Both the position numbers and the translations under genes were made by a program. Below are positions 12,025 through 24,100 of a DNA stretch of 64,000 bases, piece after piece. The first letter of the stretch is position 1. Every line of letters starts with the position of its first letter. The stretch covers positions 26,908,001 to 26,972,000 of the forward strand of contig OY540810.1 of the NCBI GenBank assembly GCA_961205875.1, in the 5' to 3' direction. A model generated the notes under the pieces. The model did not search any database, was not told the origin of the DNA, and was given only the letters and a program-made list of their open reading frames with translations. The DNA comes from Sialis fuliginosa (taxonomy: Eukaryota; Arthropoda; Insecta; Megaloptera; Sialidae).

Positions 12025-12879
12025 CTGACAAATTTGCAAACTTGAAAGCACTTTCAAATGGGATATTAATTTTGTGATAGTATCTATGGATTAGTTATGG
12101 ACAATAGAGCAGTGTTACTTAGTTGCGCCAGAGCCGGGGGGTAGGGGGTGCAATGACTACTTTTTACCCTCACCCCTAAAAAAATGATTCTGTTTTTTAT
12201 AGCGGGCTTAAAGAGACATACAATTATAAAAATCTGTTTTCTGTAATTTTTTTACTTTTAAAAATTCATTAATTGTTGTAAACTGATATTAAAGCACACA
12301 AACAAATTATAAAATGTTACCATGAATCTAGTCAGAAACAAAGAAAAATAAAAAGTGAGTACAGTGAAACATCGTTAGTATATATATATCTTTCTTCGGC
12401 ATTCTTCCATAAAACCCCGTGTTAAAATATTTCGTGTTAGTACATTTTTTCTCGTCAGTACGTGTTTTTCCATTGTCCCTTTAAAAACTTACTAACTGTA
12501 TTTCTTTTTATTTTTATTTTTTAATAATTTATATATTTATCAAGCTAAAGAAAATTTTAATTTTAAGAACGCCAAGTAAAATTAGGTCTGCTTAATTTTT
12601 GAGGTTCGTACTTCCCTCCTCCTCCCCCATAAAAAAATGGTTCCAGCGCCACTGGTGATACTTCAACTTATTATATCACAGATGGCGACTCTGTTCGTAC
12701 AAAATAATTTACATAATATCACCACTGTTTTAATACCGTTGGTGTTTATTTACCTCGCGTGCGCGAAACTTGTCAAATACTTCATGAAACTACAAGATAA
12801 CTGTCAGATAGGTTTGATACTTCATTTAAAAGTAGTTGAAAGCTAGCAAATTCTGTTAAGTCGTTTATAATACCGGACA
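12025..12879. repeat. Family J MITE, interrupted by a hAT insertion
   Basis: The two outer pieces (about 12025-12119 and 12655-12879) together align with the intact family J element at 18307-18638. They share CTTTCAAATGG..TATTAATT and TAGTATCTATG on the left, and GTACAAAATAATTT, TTTTAATACCGTTGG, GTGCGCGAAACTTGTCAAA and the end TATAATACCGGACA on the right. The left TIR is eroded. The split is explained by the hAT element at 12120-12654. Confidence 0.8.
12120..12654. mobile_element. hAT-type element of 535 bp nested in a MITE (family I)
   Basis: The left end TAGTTGCGCCAGAGCC and right end GGTTCCAGCGCCACTG are imperfect inverted repeats. The 8-bp flanks GTGTTACT (12112-12119) and GTGATACT (12655-12662) differ at one position, and the uninterrupted MITE copy at 18307 reads GTGACACT at the equivalent site. 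This fixes both boundaries and gives the relative age: MITE first, hAT second. Truncated relatives lie at 9338-9610 and 55339-55382. A TACAGTGAAACATCG stretch at about 12359 resembles the pogo-like end at 44211. There is no transposase frame. Confidence 0.9.
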
Positions 12880-13547
12880 TTAGTCATCCATTTAAATTCA
12901 TAAACTTTGTAAGCAAGTGTTTTTTAAGAAGTATATATTTATAACTCATGCTATAAATGTAAATTAAATATATTAAGATCATAACTCGCATAAGCTGAAA
13001 ATTAAAATCTTTTAAAATAATAAATATTTGCAAATTTTTAAACTAATTCATGTTGGCGTATAATAAAAATTCCACTGCGTGCATAACATATTTGTGCTAT
13101 TTAAAACACGCGCTTGACAAAAATACGTAATCTCTACTATATAAAGATTCCAGCGTGTAAAATATATACGTGTGACAATATTTCTAAGAATATGTATGAT
13201 ACCTGTTCATGTTCTACCTCTTTCCAACACACGTCACTCTCACAAAATCACTGTGTGTTATTTTTAAATAAATATTAAGCCTAATATTCATAATCATGTG
13301 ATCAAAGTTTCATTTTAAACAAGCAGTATTATTTACAAATGTAACAGATGCAAGTATCATATCATATGTATGTGGACACTATTATGCACTAATGTAGTGG
13401 AGTTATGAATGCAGTTTCATTTAAAATAAAATTAACATAATACATATACAAAATAGCTCGTATGGCTATTCAAATTTTATTGAAATTATAATTTAATAAA
13501 AACATTTACTGCAAAAAAATTTTGCAGTTAGGTTGAAGAGATTGACT
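12880..13547. other. AT-rich non-coding stretch
   Basis: No gene or bounded repeat was recognised. Confidence 0.5.
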
Positions 13548-13551
13548 TTAA

Positions 13552-13826
13552 AGCGATGGCACTTAATAAAAACGGGACTGTTACTGTATCATTTGCATAA
13601 AATCCAAATGAACAGATTTCCAGCGCTTGACGGACACCGTTTTTTCTTAAATGCCAGTCTGATTGAATTCAATAATACAGATCTTCAAGGTCACGCTAGA
13701 AAAGCGTTTTTTAAACGCCCGCCGTGCCGTTTTGACAGTGTTAAAATGCAACTCGTATTAAATCACATATAACAGATTTTCAAGGTCGATACGGTGACGG
13801 TCTCCGTTTTTGTAAAGAGCCAGCGC
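13552..13826. mobile_element. TTAA-flanked MITE, about 275 bp
   Basis: TTAA lies immediately outside both ends (13548-13551 and 13827-13830). The ends are inverted repeats of about 35 bp: AGCGATGGCACTTAATAAAA on the left and TTTTTGTAAAGAGCCAGCGC on the right, followed inward by matching ACGG..GAC..GT blocks. Internal GC-rich pieces (CGCCCGCCGTGCCG) stand out from the AT-rich surroundings. A TTAA duplication is typical of piggyBac elements, but the ends do not show the usual piggyBac CCY start, so the superfamily remains open. The 79-codon frame inside it is not considered a gene. Confidence 0.7.
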
Positions 13827-13978
13827 TTAAAAAACTACATACGTTTATTATTGGAAGTTGTATTTACTAACCAAACGCTAAATTACATTTTTCCAATAAA
13901 AAGAAATGTAACAAAATCATTTTCTTTGAGAGCATCAAAAACATTAACATCTTGAAATAAAGTGTATGTGGGTTGATA

Positions 13979-14540
13979 CGGTACTGGCACCAGTTATGGC
14001 CGCTATAAGAGCAAGCTTTACTGTTTTTGTGATTGACGGGCTTTTTTGTAATTCTCATGAACTCATGTTACTAATAAAACAAGCAACTCTTTATTTAATT
14101 AATTTAATTACCAACGTCCGCAAATATGGTTTATTTTTCAAATTATAGCCATTTATTTTGTTTTTTTTTTCTCCAGTAATGGATAAAGTAAAACCAGTAA
14201 TGAACACGCAGTGATGAACACTTGCTAATGATTCCAAATGATAAGTACTACGACACAAAGGATATAAAAGAAAGACTCGTCAAATTTGAAACAATGTAAA
14301 GCAGTTGCTAATATAATACAATAATTAACAAATAAATTATACTAATAATTAGTTTAAATGTTCACCATTTTGACACCTAATGGCCGATTGTCATCAAATC
14401 ACGCTGTAAGACAATTAAATGTATATAGATTAATATTCAGAAATGGTAGTAATCAAATATCAAGAAGTATTTCTAATTCAGTACATTTAATTTAAAAATA
14501 GCCATTACTGGGATCATATCCAAGACTGGTGCTAGTACCT
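13979..14540 (-). repeat. TA-flanked MITE, family E copy 2
   Basis: Complete copy in inverse orientation relative to copies 1, 3 and 4. It begins CGGTACTGGCACCAGTTATGG and ends GACTGGTGCTAGTACCT, with TA at 13977-13978 and 14541-14542. At 562 bp it is the longest copy in the window and can serve as the local reference. It is non-coding. Confidence 0.85.
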
Positions 14541-14542
14541 TA

Positions 14543-15036
14543 TATTACTCACAATCAGTCAATAAGCAGATATTTATAATTATTAATATCTGTACTATTT
14601 TAATTATAATTAAAATAGTACAATATAATTTTATAAAAGTACAATTGAAAAGGTATGTGTAGAATACTGTATAGTAGTAGGTAGGTATACATACCACATC
14701 TTTAAATATTGCTTTTAGTAATTACACATAGTTGATGCAAATATATAAGTGCATAAATATGTGTGTATTATGTGTATATGAGCACTTATTCAAGTTAATA
14801 CATTTTTTGGTGACATTCATTGAAACATTTATGTTCAGTAAAATACTGGCACGCAATAGCAAAGTAAGTAGGTATACTAAAGAAAATGTGTAACCATTTT
14901 TGATATTAAGCCAAATAAATGAAAGGAAAAAAACTAAAATTATTTATGTTGTTTATCAACAACTTAAGTAGTGCATTTATAACTTATATTATTTTGTTAT
15001 GTTTCATGTAAACAAAAATTATTTTGTTATCTATAT
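14543..15036. other. AT-rich non-coding stretch
   Basis: Contains a short AT palindrome (AATTATAATTAAAATAG region at 14600) and nothing else recognisable. Confidence 0.45.
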
Positions 15037-15180
15037 ATAGAAAGAAGGCCTGAGTGATTGACTCATCAACGCCCAGCCCAAACCTCTATAGACCCAGATA
15101 CGTGAAATTTTAGAAAAAAAAGACTATCCGAAATTCAACCCTTAAGGGGGAACACCTCTGTGATGTGTTGGAAAATTGCT
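15037..15180 (+). repeat. Fragment of a dispersed repeat, family N
   Basis: The run TCTATATATAGAAAGAAGG at about 15029 is followed by GAGTGATTGACTCATCAACG, an AACCTCTATAGACC block and TTCAACCCTTAAGGGGGAA. This order of blocks is familiar from 5' parts of insect Helitron-like repeats, and a related fragment occurs at 55985-56110. The 3' boundary is unclear. The assignment is an inference from block order. Confidence 0.45.
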
Positions 15181-15274
15181 GATATTTGCAATTTTTTTTT
15201 GTAATTTATTTAACTAATTATTTTAGAATTGATAGGGAATACTTTGAATTATATTTGCAAAATAAAACATAGAC

Positions 15275-15490
15275 TGGCGCCATTTTTGATTTAGAAAAAA
15301 ATAAGTCAAATTCTACTGATTGTAATCTACATTTTGACACCCCATACGCCCCCTATGAAAAATTATTATTTTTTTCAAATTAAATGGTCTTGTACTAGAG
15401 GGCATCATTTTACGTTCAGTAAAAAAAAATAAGTTTCTAGCTTATATAATTTACGAGATACACATATTTTGCTTTGGAACCCTAAAAACT
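15275..15490 (+). repeat. Retroelement 3'-tail-like repeat, family L copy 2
   Basis: Shares GGCGCCATTTTTGATTTAG, AGTCAAATTCTACTG, AGGGCATCATTTTACG, AAGTTTCTAGCTTATATA and GGAACCCTAAAAA, in the same order, with the copies at 2959 and 50639. It lacks the GACGGACGG stretch and is more diverged. It is non-coding. Confidence 0.6.
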
Positions 15491-18306
15491 ATAATTTTCA
15501 TTGTAAAATTAATTTTTTTGAATTTTATTTTTCATTTAAGGGATTTTAATTAAAAATTGTAATTTTCAAAATTTTGAAAAACGGTTACGCTTAGACTTAG
15601 TCACTGTGATTACGAAAATGTTCATTAAAAAAAATCAGTTAGTGTTTGAGTTTTCGCTTGGACAAATTTGAAAAAAAAACATTTCGAGAAAAACGCGATT
15701 GAAAGTTTAATTAAATTTATATTTTTTTTATCAAAAAACTTTTACTTATTGTATCTTCGTCAATATTTAATATTTTGACTTGAAATTTTTTGGAGATATT
15801 TTTGAATACATATACTTTAATAAAATATAATTTAAAAAGGGAGGAAAATGGTGTTAAGCTTTTTTTTGATATTGTAAGGGTGGATTAGTTATACATAACA
15901 GTATAAATGTATATACTGGTAACAATTTTTCCTTACTGTATAAGTACCTAATGCAATTTTTCAAACCAAAATGTCACCGCATATTCACATAAAAAATCGT
16001 GGTTATTTATATTTGATTATACTCATTACTTTTATAAGTTCAAAGCATCCATAAGATTGCGTTGAAGGTACTGTAATAATCAACATTTTACGCGTTTGAG
16101 TTCAAAAAGTTTACCTTTAAACTCGGACATTATTTATTTATAAAAACAGTTCGCAAAAAATTGATATAAACCATAAATGGTTTTAGTTTTCAAAGTAGCA
16201 CAGTAAATATTTGATTAAGTATTTACCACATACAAGTGAACTTTTTTTTAACTTAGATGATATAAATGTTAGAAAGTATATTTAGTTTGTTTATAAGATA
16301 ATAAATTGTATGCTATTTTGTTCGAAATTTCATCAACTTTGAGATTTATTTTATCCTAAAACTGACAGATCCAGTATTGTTTCCAAATAACTGATTTTAG
16401 GCAGCTAGAAAGTTATGCACCTCCTTCAAAGGGGTTGAGGAGAATTTTCACCATGTTGTATGCATCGAAATCTACCAATTTATCGAAAAAAATGTACCCT
16501 GATCTATTTTCCTTACGCTACCCTTATTCGGAATTCTCTGACGATTGAACTATAAAATAGATTTAAAAATATTGAAAATGTAATAGGGGGGGTAAGGGGC
16601 CTGTTCTCTCGCAATTTAAAACCAACGGGGGCCAGATGGTTATACCATATTTATCATATATGTATATTATTTGTCAATGACCATCTCATATAACCCCCCC
16701 CTCTAAAATAATCTTGGTTACGCATCTATACTAGAGTAAGAAATCGTCACGTATATTTAAAACTGGTAATCAATAATTAAAGAGAACAATTTAAAACAAC
16801 ATGATAATTTTAAATATTTAGGAAGAAAAACAAATATTATTAGCTTCAACATCCTCGAAAAAATAATTATTTTTGCATTGTTGAATTCTGCTCCAAAGAA
16901 AAATAATTTGTTATTCCAGTTATACTATATATTCGCATACCGTACAATTTTTCACAATCAAACATTTAGATCAATAGATTGTACATCTAAATTAATTCGT
17001 AAGTTATTCAGCCAAACATTTCTTGCGGTTGTACGAAAATCGAAGCCATTATAAAAATATTCGCGGCTTACATAATTCTTCAACATTTGAAAACTTTAGA
17101 AAGCGTTGATTTTATATCTACATAAACAGATGCATCAAATCGCAAAAATATTAAAATATAATCCCACTTTCATTCGTTACAGTAAAACCGAAATAAACGT
17201 ACTCATAGTTACTAATGTATAGTATGATTCCCATGATGGAAATTTTATCGTGCAAAATGTAAATGCATTGTTCCCAACGTTAGTTTATACGAAATGCGTT
17301 CGCTTCAAATAGGTTTGATAATTATCATGAACAACATTATATTGAAGGCAAGCATAATATTATTAATAATAATTAAATCAGTTATCTAAATTAAGAATGT
17401 CTTTATACTATTTCAGGTAATCCAGGTTAACAATATACCTGCATATAATTTACATTATTTTCATTATACAACGTACATTTTCCATTTATTATATCTTCTA
17501 ATTAAGATTTTTTTATTATTTTCTGCGTCTTCTGAAACCCGTAGATCTCTTTTAGACAATAATTAAGAGTTAATATGACATGAAATATGCGTAACTAACA
17601 TAACTTCACAAATATATACTTACTAGTATATTATAATATGGGCCAGCGGACTACATAGTTTGTATGGTCCAGTGTTAAAAAAAGGACGCAACGAACAAAA
17701 AATGTCATTCACATTTACATTTTTTTAACTTGAATACCAAAAAAATCATTTAATTTCAAGAAGTTTTTTGGCTATCACTTATATTTCCTTTATACTCTTG
17801 TTAAAATATAAGCAATTAAATCGAAATCAGGGCCACCGTTATGTATAGGCCGATCAGGCGTCCGTCTGTAACGTCAAAATGATTATTTTATATGTATTTA
17901 TTTTATTTACTTTTTTAATACCTATAGATTTAGCTATTATATATTTCTTGTAAATGCCATTGCACAGTGCTAAGTACTCACTTAAGTTTATAAAAAAGAT
18001 TATAATTATTCTTACTGGTAAAAGAAGTAGTTTATAAGAAATATTAGTTTAGTGGTCGGATTGACATACTTTAAAACTATGTAGAACGTGTTCTGTTTCA
18101 CAATTTATATATTTTATGATGATTTATTTTAATCAGGCTAGTTTTAAACCTTTTTTCACCAGTTTCAAGTACCTACTTATTGTTTGTTAAGTAGGTACTT
18201 AAAATTGATAGCTAAAATCACATTTACACTTGTGAAATTTGAACTCAATTTATTGTTGAATATTGAATATATATTCGATTTCTTCATCAATTTTTTGGTA
18301 CAATAA
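15491..18306. other. AT-rich non-coding stretch
   Basis: No gene was recognised in about 2.8 kb. A CAGGGCCACCGTTATG sequence at 17828 has the look of a hAT left end, but no matching right end or duplication was found. A CAGCGG..GGTCCAG block occurs at 17644-17672. Confidence 0.4.
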
Positions 18307-18638
18307 TGTCCGGTATTATAAAGGAGCTAGCAAAATTTGTTAGCTAGCAATTACTTTCAAATGGAGTATTAATTCTGTACTAGTATCTATGAATTAGCTA
18401 TGGAATTTAGAGCAGTGACACTTCAACTAATTGTAACACAGTTGGCATCTTTGACCGTACAAAATAATTTTCATAACATCACCAATGTTTTAATACCGTT
18501 GGTATTTAACTACAACGAGTGCGCGAAACTTGTCAAAGTCATCAACAAACTCCAAAAGAACTGTCATATAAGTTTGATATCTCATTTGAAAGTGCTTGTT
18601 AGCTAGCAAATTTGCTAGCTCCTTTATAATACCGGACA
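18307..18638. mobile_element. Family J MITE, intact, 332 bp
   Basis: Inverted ends TGTCCGGTATTATAAAGGAG and CTCCTTTATAATACCGGACA are perfect over 20 bp and continue as AGCTAGCAAA(A)TTTG. The flanks read ATAA on the left and TAAG on the right, so the duplication is TAA (three bases, PIF/Harbinger-like) or TA. Other copies lie at 12025-12879 (interrupted) and 42280-42557. A 68-codon frame inside it is the MITE interior and not a gene. Confidence 0.85.
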
Positions 18639-19258
18639 TAAGGCTTGCCAAACTATGATTTTTACAATACTACATTATTGCATTGCTAATTTATACTGAT
18701 TGGGAAGATTTTTCGTTAATTATTAATTATTTATCTAACAATAAGTTAATTTTGCTGAAAAAAAATAGAATTATACCACATTTTCAGACCATCAAGTAAA
18801 ATTAATCAAAAATTGACCAATTTAAAAATGTATACAAAATTGATGAACTATGTTTAAATTGCTTTAATACAACCAAAGTATTTCATGATTAATGATTTTT
18901 AACTTTATATTGACTTAGGATTATCACTAAAATACGTTTAAAGGCAATATAAAACATGTATTGTTAATTAATTGTTTGGGTACGCTACTGACTTTACGGA
19001 GCACACTTGTTTCAGTATTAGATAGCGCGTTATGGGTTCTATATCTAACATTGTCTAAGGTACCAATTATCATAATTCTTGGAAAGAGATATTTATTTTT
19101 CATTTTGTACAAATTCATTGTAAGTAGTTTTATAGACAATTGACTGTATATATTTTTGCATAATCAATTTTTTTTAAGAATCGCTCGGTATAATATAGTA
19201 GATATTAAAATAAAATTTAGGATGTAAGAATTCAGAAAAGAAATTAGATGAAATAAAT
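18639..19258. other. AT-rich non-coding stretch
   Basis: Lies directly upstream of the GC-rich patch at 19.3 kb and may contain promoter sequence for it, but no recognisable core promoter element stands out. Confidence 0.35.
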
Positions 19259-19597
19259 TCAGTGAAAGTTATTATAAAAGTGAATTGTTGATTTGTGAAC
19301 CTCTAAAGAATGAATGCAATCCCGCCACTGTATATACCCATTTAGCCGAAAGCTCGACCCGGCGTCGTGGCGAGAGCGTAGCGCTGACCTCGAACCGCGC
19401 GCTGTCACCGTCTTCACGGCCTCCCGGTGGACCAGTTCGCGGTACACGACGCGCCCGCTAACAGCCGGCACATTACACCGTATTCATGTTCATGTTTTAA
19501 CTCATATTAATGCACATTAACGCCGCGGTAGCGCGTTAATTCCATTGTTTTGGGATCTAGTTGCATGTGTTGTTGGATTTTTTCTGCACTAAGAGAT
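19259..19597 (+). promoter_or_regulatory. CpG-rich island; candidate promoter and first non-coding exon
   Basis: In this AT-rich window the segment at about 19320-19480 is conspicuously rich in G, C and CpG (for example GACCCGGCGTCGTGGCGAGA and CGCGGTACACGACGCGCCCG), followed by AACGCCGCGGTAGCGCG. It ends at a strong splice donor: GAT followed by GTAAGT with the GT at 19598-19599. Open frames on both strands here are side effects of high GC and carry no recognisable domain. The simplest reading is a promoter with a 5' untranslated exon on the plus strand. The next plus-strand gene is tn, whose coding exon begins with an acceptor at 63100, so this may be its distant first exon. The link to tn is an inference; an unrelated gene or a non-coding RNA is possible. 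Confidence 0.45.
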
Positions 19598-19602
19598 GTA
19601 AG

Positions 19603-20690
19603 TTTCGTTTGACTTGTGTGGTTTTATTGCAGATTTTTATAATTAATAAAGAAGATTGGTGAAATTTGTTTCTCTTTGTTAGATACCTTTCTAAAAGATA
19701 CATTTTTAACATATAAATTTATTTCTATTACATAAAATGTTTGATTAATATTTACTACAGTATATTTTACTTATTTATGTTTGGTATAAGTAAAAAAGAA
19801 AACGAAAAAATAACCAAAGAATATTTTCTAAATGTAATTACATAATTGTGCATATTACTTGTCTCTGTCTATTACATTATTTTAAATATATTGCTCTTCA
19901 TTTCAAGACAAAATCAAGTTCTATTTATAGACTTAACAACTTTTCAAACTAGATGATTTCATACATACGTATTATAAATAATGGTTAAAAAAAATATGCT
20001 AAAAGTGAAATTCATTAATATTCAATTTACTATTAATTAATTAGTAAATTTAATAAATAAAGATTAATAAATATAAAAATATTGATATAACCGACATATT
20101 ACATACACTTTATAAATATGTGTTTTTAATTTGTGAAATGAAAAATATAAATCATTTTATTATATTTACATTCCATAATAATTCTATTGTTATGATGTAA
20201 TATAAAACTATTGCAAAATTATATTAATTAGTTTTTTTTTTTAATATCCAAACAATGCTATCTAAAAAATGGTCATAAAATTGAAAACCATTTTTAAACG
20301 TAATGATCAAAATAAAATATATAATTAGTACATTTTTTACAAAAATGAACGTCCTGTCTCAAACTTAAGCAAAATGAATGAGCTGAATCATTATTGTTTA
20401 GCATATCTAAACTTTGCTGAGGTTATGAAAATAGAAACTGGCAAAAGTACGAGTGTCGTTCACGGATGCCAATAGATGTAAAAAATAAATAGTACAACAA
20501 AGAAGTTCAAACAACGTATAGGTAAAGGACTCACAAATAGTGTTTCTCTTTTCTCTGTATTTTTGGTTTCTCGAAAAATGAAATTTGTACTAAATTCTCA
20601 AGAATTTTAATTATTAAAAGATAATTTTATATTGTTCAAAATTTTATCTAAAAATTCAGATTTTTGTAAGAAACAACAAAATATTACTAA
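19603..20690. other. AT-rich non-coding stretch
   Basis: No gene or bounded repeat was recognised. Confidence 0.5.
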
Positions 20691-20760
20691 AGGAGCGTAC
20701 ATTAATTACGTAAGGCTTTAGAGGAGAGGATGTTCCGTAAAACCTAACGAATCCTTCTTC
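20691..20760. repeat. Short repeat fragment, family H
   Basis: AAAGGAGCGTACATTAATTACG resembles the reverse complement of the end ACGTTGTATGGACGCTCCTTTA at about 42880-42903. It is probably the terminal part of the same MITE-like repeat; no second end or duplication was identified. Confidence 0.4.
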
Positions 20761-21939
20761 TTCACAATAGTCACTTATGTAAGGTTTTTTTATATTATTT
20801 TATTGAGTAAAATATTTTTTTTATTCCAATGATGGAACTTCGTATTGCTTATTCAAACAAAAAATTATTTCACAAAATGTTTTTTATATAATTTATATAA
20901 GTAGGTACCTATTTTATTTAAAGTTTAGTAGTTTCAATAAAATTCCGTTAATAAAAAATAACAATTGAATTATGAAATCAAATCCAAAAATACACAATTT
21001 CTCGAGAAACAAAAAATATGGGCTCGAACAAATGGTTATTAATTTAAAAACCTTTTTAGGTGGTGTAGAGCAAAAAATTATCTCTCACATTATTATGGTA
21101 ACGTAATCTAACATTTATTAATTTGTCTTTCTTATGGGGGGTAAAAAAATTGTTAATTAGACCTCAAGTTTTTTATGCGCCTCGAACGGCGATATTTGTA
21201 AGTACAACTCTGATCATCTATTTGACTAGACAAATTATTTCAATAGCAAAGGTCAATACTTTAGGTGATAATAATAGAATAATAGAAGTATGAAAATATA
21301 CACAAGAAATATGGCCAAATATTTTTCTTTTTCATGGGGTATGGTATATGTATATCTATAACCTCACTTAAAAATATATAAGAAAATTATACTCTATCGT
21401 TTTATGATATTAAAATATATAATTTTAACCAGTGGCGTGCAATGCTGATGTAACTTTTTAAATTAAATCAAGATTTTTGTACAATAAAAATGGCATAATT
21501 CAAAACTTTAAGCTCTGTTATTATGGTTATAATCGTAGGTCAAACAAATCATTCTCTGCGTTCCAATCCTTTTAACAGATTGAAATTGAATTAATTTGCT
21601 ATAAATTTATTGTAGGATTAAAAGCAAACAAAATGAATTGCTCATTTTTTTGTAAGCTTTGTCAAACTTCATAACGTTTAAAAATATCTGCCATGAGAGC
21701 CACGGGACTTTCTTATACGCAATCCTGAGAGTAAACAGTGTACGTGATTCTTATTTTATTAAACCAATTCTAATAAACTAATAAACGATAGAGTAAAATG
21801 AATGAGATATAAACTATAGATTTGTTCTCTATTATGAACCATTTGAATTATAATTAATTTTTATTTTCAAAAATGTGTTTTTTCAAAAAAATTTCTTTCT
21901 AATTCGCACTGTTTCAAAGTAATTCAAAAAATTCTAAAA
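20761..21939. other. AT-rich non-coding stretch
   Basis: No gene was recognised. A CAGTGGCGTGCAATGC sequence at 21431 has the look of a hAT end, but no partner end was found. Confidence 0.4.
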
Positions 21940-22090
21940 TCAACGTCAGGAAACATTCGTATCCGGTTGAAAAATAGGAGGTTTTCCCTTCTATGATTTG
22001 TCATATTTGAGTTACAACGCTTACAGACCAACAGACATACATACAGACATGCAGACATCATGACAAAAATAGTCAGAATGGATTCAGGGA
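21940..22090 (+). repeat. Non-LTR retroelement tail-like fragment
   Basis: Contains an ACAGACATACATACAGACAT run (about 22032) followed by GCAGACATCATGACAAAAAT and GGATTCAGGGAAGGTCAAAA. CAGACATA-type tandems followed by a GTCAGAATGG..CAGGGAA block are characteristic of 3' regions of insect CR1/RTE-type elements. No protein frame is present. A weaker relative is the ACAGACACACAGAAAGATC stretch at 23227. Confidence 0.5.
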
Positions 22091-23573
22091 AGGTCAAAAT
22101 AATTATATAATTAATTAATTTAAAATTATATTAATTAATTAATAATTTCATCAAAATCCTGATTTCGAAAAAAATCGGCTTCACTATACTTACTTATACT
22201 ATAATATTTATATTTCATATATATATATAACAAAGTGAAAATGTTAAATACATTTTTAAGCTTTGATTTGCTATTATTCAACATTAAGAAAAAATTATTA
22301 TTTTTTATTAAATTCATTATACATTTTTTCATAACGTCGTGTTTTAATTAATATTAGATCTGCTCAAATTTCGCAATCCTTTATTTCATCATTAAAATTT
22401 CTATTGAAATACAATTTTTACAAAAATACTGTAAAGGATGAGATTATTAATTTGACTGGACGCTGGTAATATTACATAAGCTTCATATTTCACAAAATTG
22501 ACATAGATGTATTGTATATCAACACATATTGAAAAAAGATATCTTTTTATTTCCAATGAAAAATCTCATGTGGATGCGATAATAAAAACGCAATAAAAAC
22601 ATTGCTTTGAAAGTAATTAAAAGGTGCTATAATGCTATGTTTAGAATTTTTTGTGCACTTTTATATAATTTATATGTACAATACATATATTTTGTTTATT
22701 TTGATTTTTTCAATTTTAAGATAAAACCTTATAATTTTTGTCAGAATTGTATATTTATATAAAAGATAGTTCTGCCGGTATTTTTTTAATTTTAATTTTG
22801 AATCAAAACTTTCTAGAAAAATCAATATTAAAAATTTTTCATCGGTATAGGGAAAATCTTTATGAAGTAATTGCACATTGCTTTCTCATGCTAACAATAA
22901 ATTCAACAAAAGGAGTTAATTATCGAATAATTTTATGATATCTAATGCTTCGAAATGAATTAATTTATTTAGGTGATAAAAGCATAACATTAATTTATTT
23001 GACGTTATCTTTATAAATTGGCAAAATCTAGAAAAAAATTAATATCTACAAAAAAGATTCTATAAAATTTCCACGATACATTATAAATAATAATTTTCGT
23101 AAACCACCCCTCCCCCCTCATACAATTTTGATGATTTTTATATGAGACCATCTACTAACCAGACTAAACTAAAAAACCAAGTTTTATTAAAATAAGTTCT
23201 TGGATTCATGAACTATACGCGTGTTACAGACACACAGAAAGATCAAATGGAAATTTTGATATTGAGAAAACAAAATTTGTTCTGATTTCAGAAATGATCA
23301 CAAAGTTTCCCCTTAAATTTGAATATTGCGAGGAAGCAATATAATTTGATAGCTGTTATTTTTTGTTATATATATTAAATAACCTTTCCCAAAATACCGA
23401 TTTACGAAAAGATATTACCGTTTTGCGGTATTCTCAAAAACAATTTTAAACTATTTTATATAAATTTATGATAATTAACAAATATTTCATAAATCTACGA
23501 GTATAATTATTAAAAATTCATTTATATACATATTTTCTTTAAAAAGTTTGAGAAATGCAAGTATATCAACTTA
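22091..23573. other. AT-rich non-coding stretch
   Basis: No gene was recognised; the short AT-rich open frames are low-complexity (Ile, Lys, Asn, Leu). Includes an (AT)n run near 22219. Confidence 0.5.
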
Positions 23574-24100
23574 GGTACTGGCACCAGTATTGTATATGAG
23601 TCCAGTAATGGCTATTTTTTAATTAAATGTACTGATTTAGAAATATTTGTTAATATTTTATTACTACCATTTCTGAATATTAATCTATATACATTTAACT
23701 GTCTTACAGCGTAATTTGATGACAATCGGCCAATAGGTATCAAAATTGTTGATATTTAAATTAATTATTAGTACAATTTATTTATTATGATATTACCATC
23801 ACAACTGCTTTACATTATTTCAAATTTGACGATTCTTTCTTTTATATCTTTTGTGTCGTAGTACTTATCATTTTGTAATCATTAGCAAGTATTCATCAAT
23901 GCGTGCTCATTATTGGTTTTACTGTATCCATGACTGGAGAAAAAACATAAACAAAATAAAAGGCTATAATTTAAAAAAACAAATTATATTTACGGACTTT
24001 GGTAATTAAATTGATTAAATAAAAAGTTACTTGTTTTATTAGCAACATGAAAAAACAGTAAACCTTGCTCTAATAGCGGCCATAACTGGTGCCAGTACCT
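23574..24100 (+). repeat. TA-flanked MITE, family E copy 3
   Basis: The left end GGTACTGGCACCAGTATTG and right end CATAACTGGTGCCAGTACCT are a clear inverted pair. TA precedes the left end (23572-23573); the right flank has changed to TT. It has the same interior block order as copies 1, 2 and 4. It is non-coding. Confidence 0.85.

Noticed and set aside
13533..13772. 79-codon frame
   Set aside because: Lies within a TTAA-flanked MITE and starts outside it; no conserved domain.
17828..17880. CAGGGCCACCGTTATG as a hAT element
   Set aside because: A left-end look-alike only; no inverted right end or 8-bp duplication could be found nearby.
19259..19520. Two overlapping 68-70-codon frames on opposite strands in the GC-rich patch
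   Set aside because: High GC lowers stop frequency on both strands. Composition is Arg/Ser/Thr-rich without motifs; the patch is better explained as promoter and non-coding exon.
22031..22062. CAGACATA repeats considered as a CRISPR-like or satellite array
   Set aside because: Only a few irregular units, typical of non-LTR retroelement 3' tails; no spacers.
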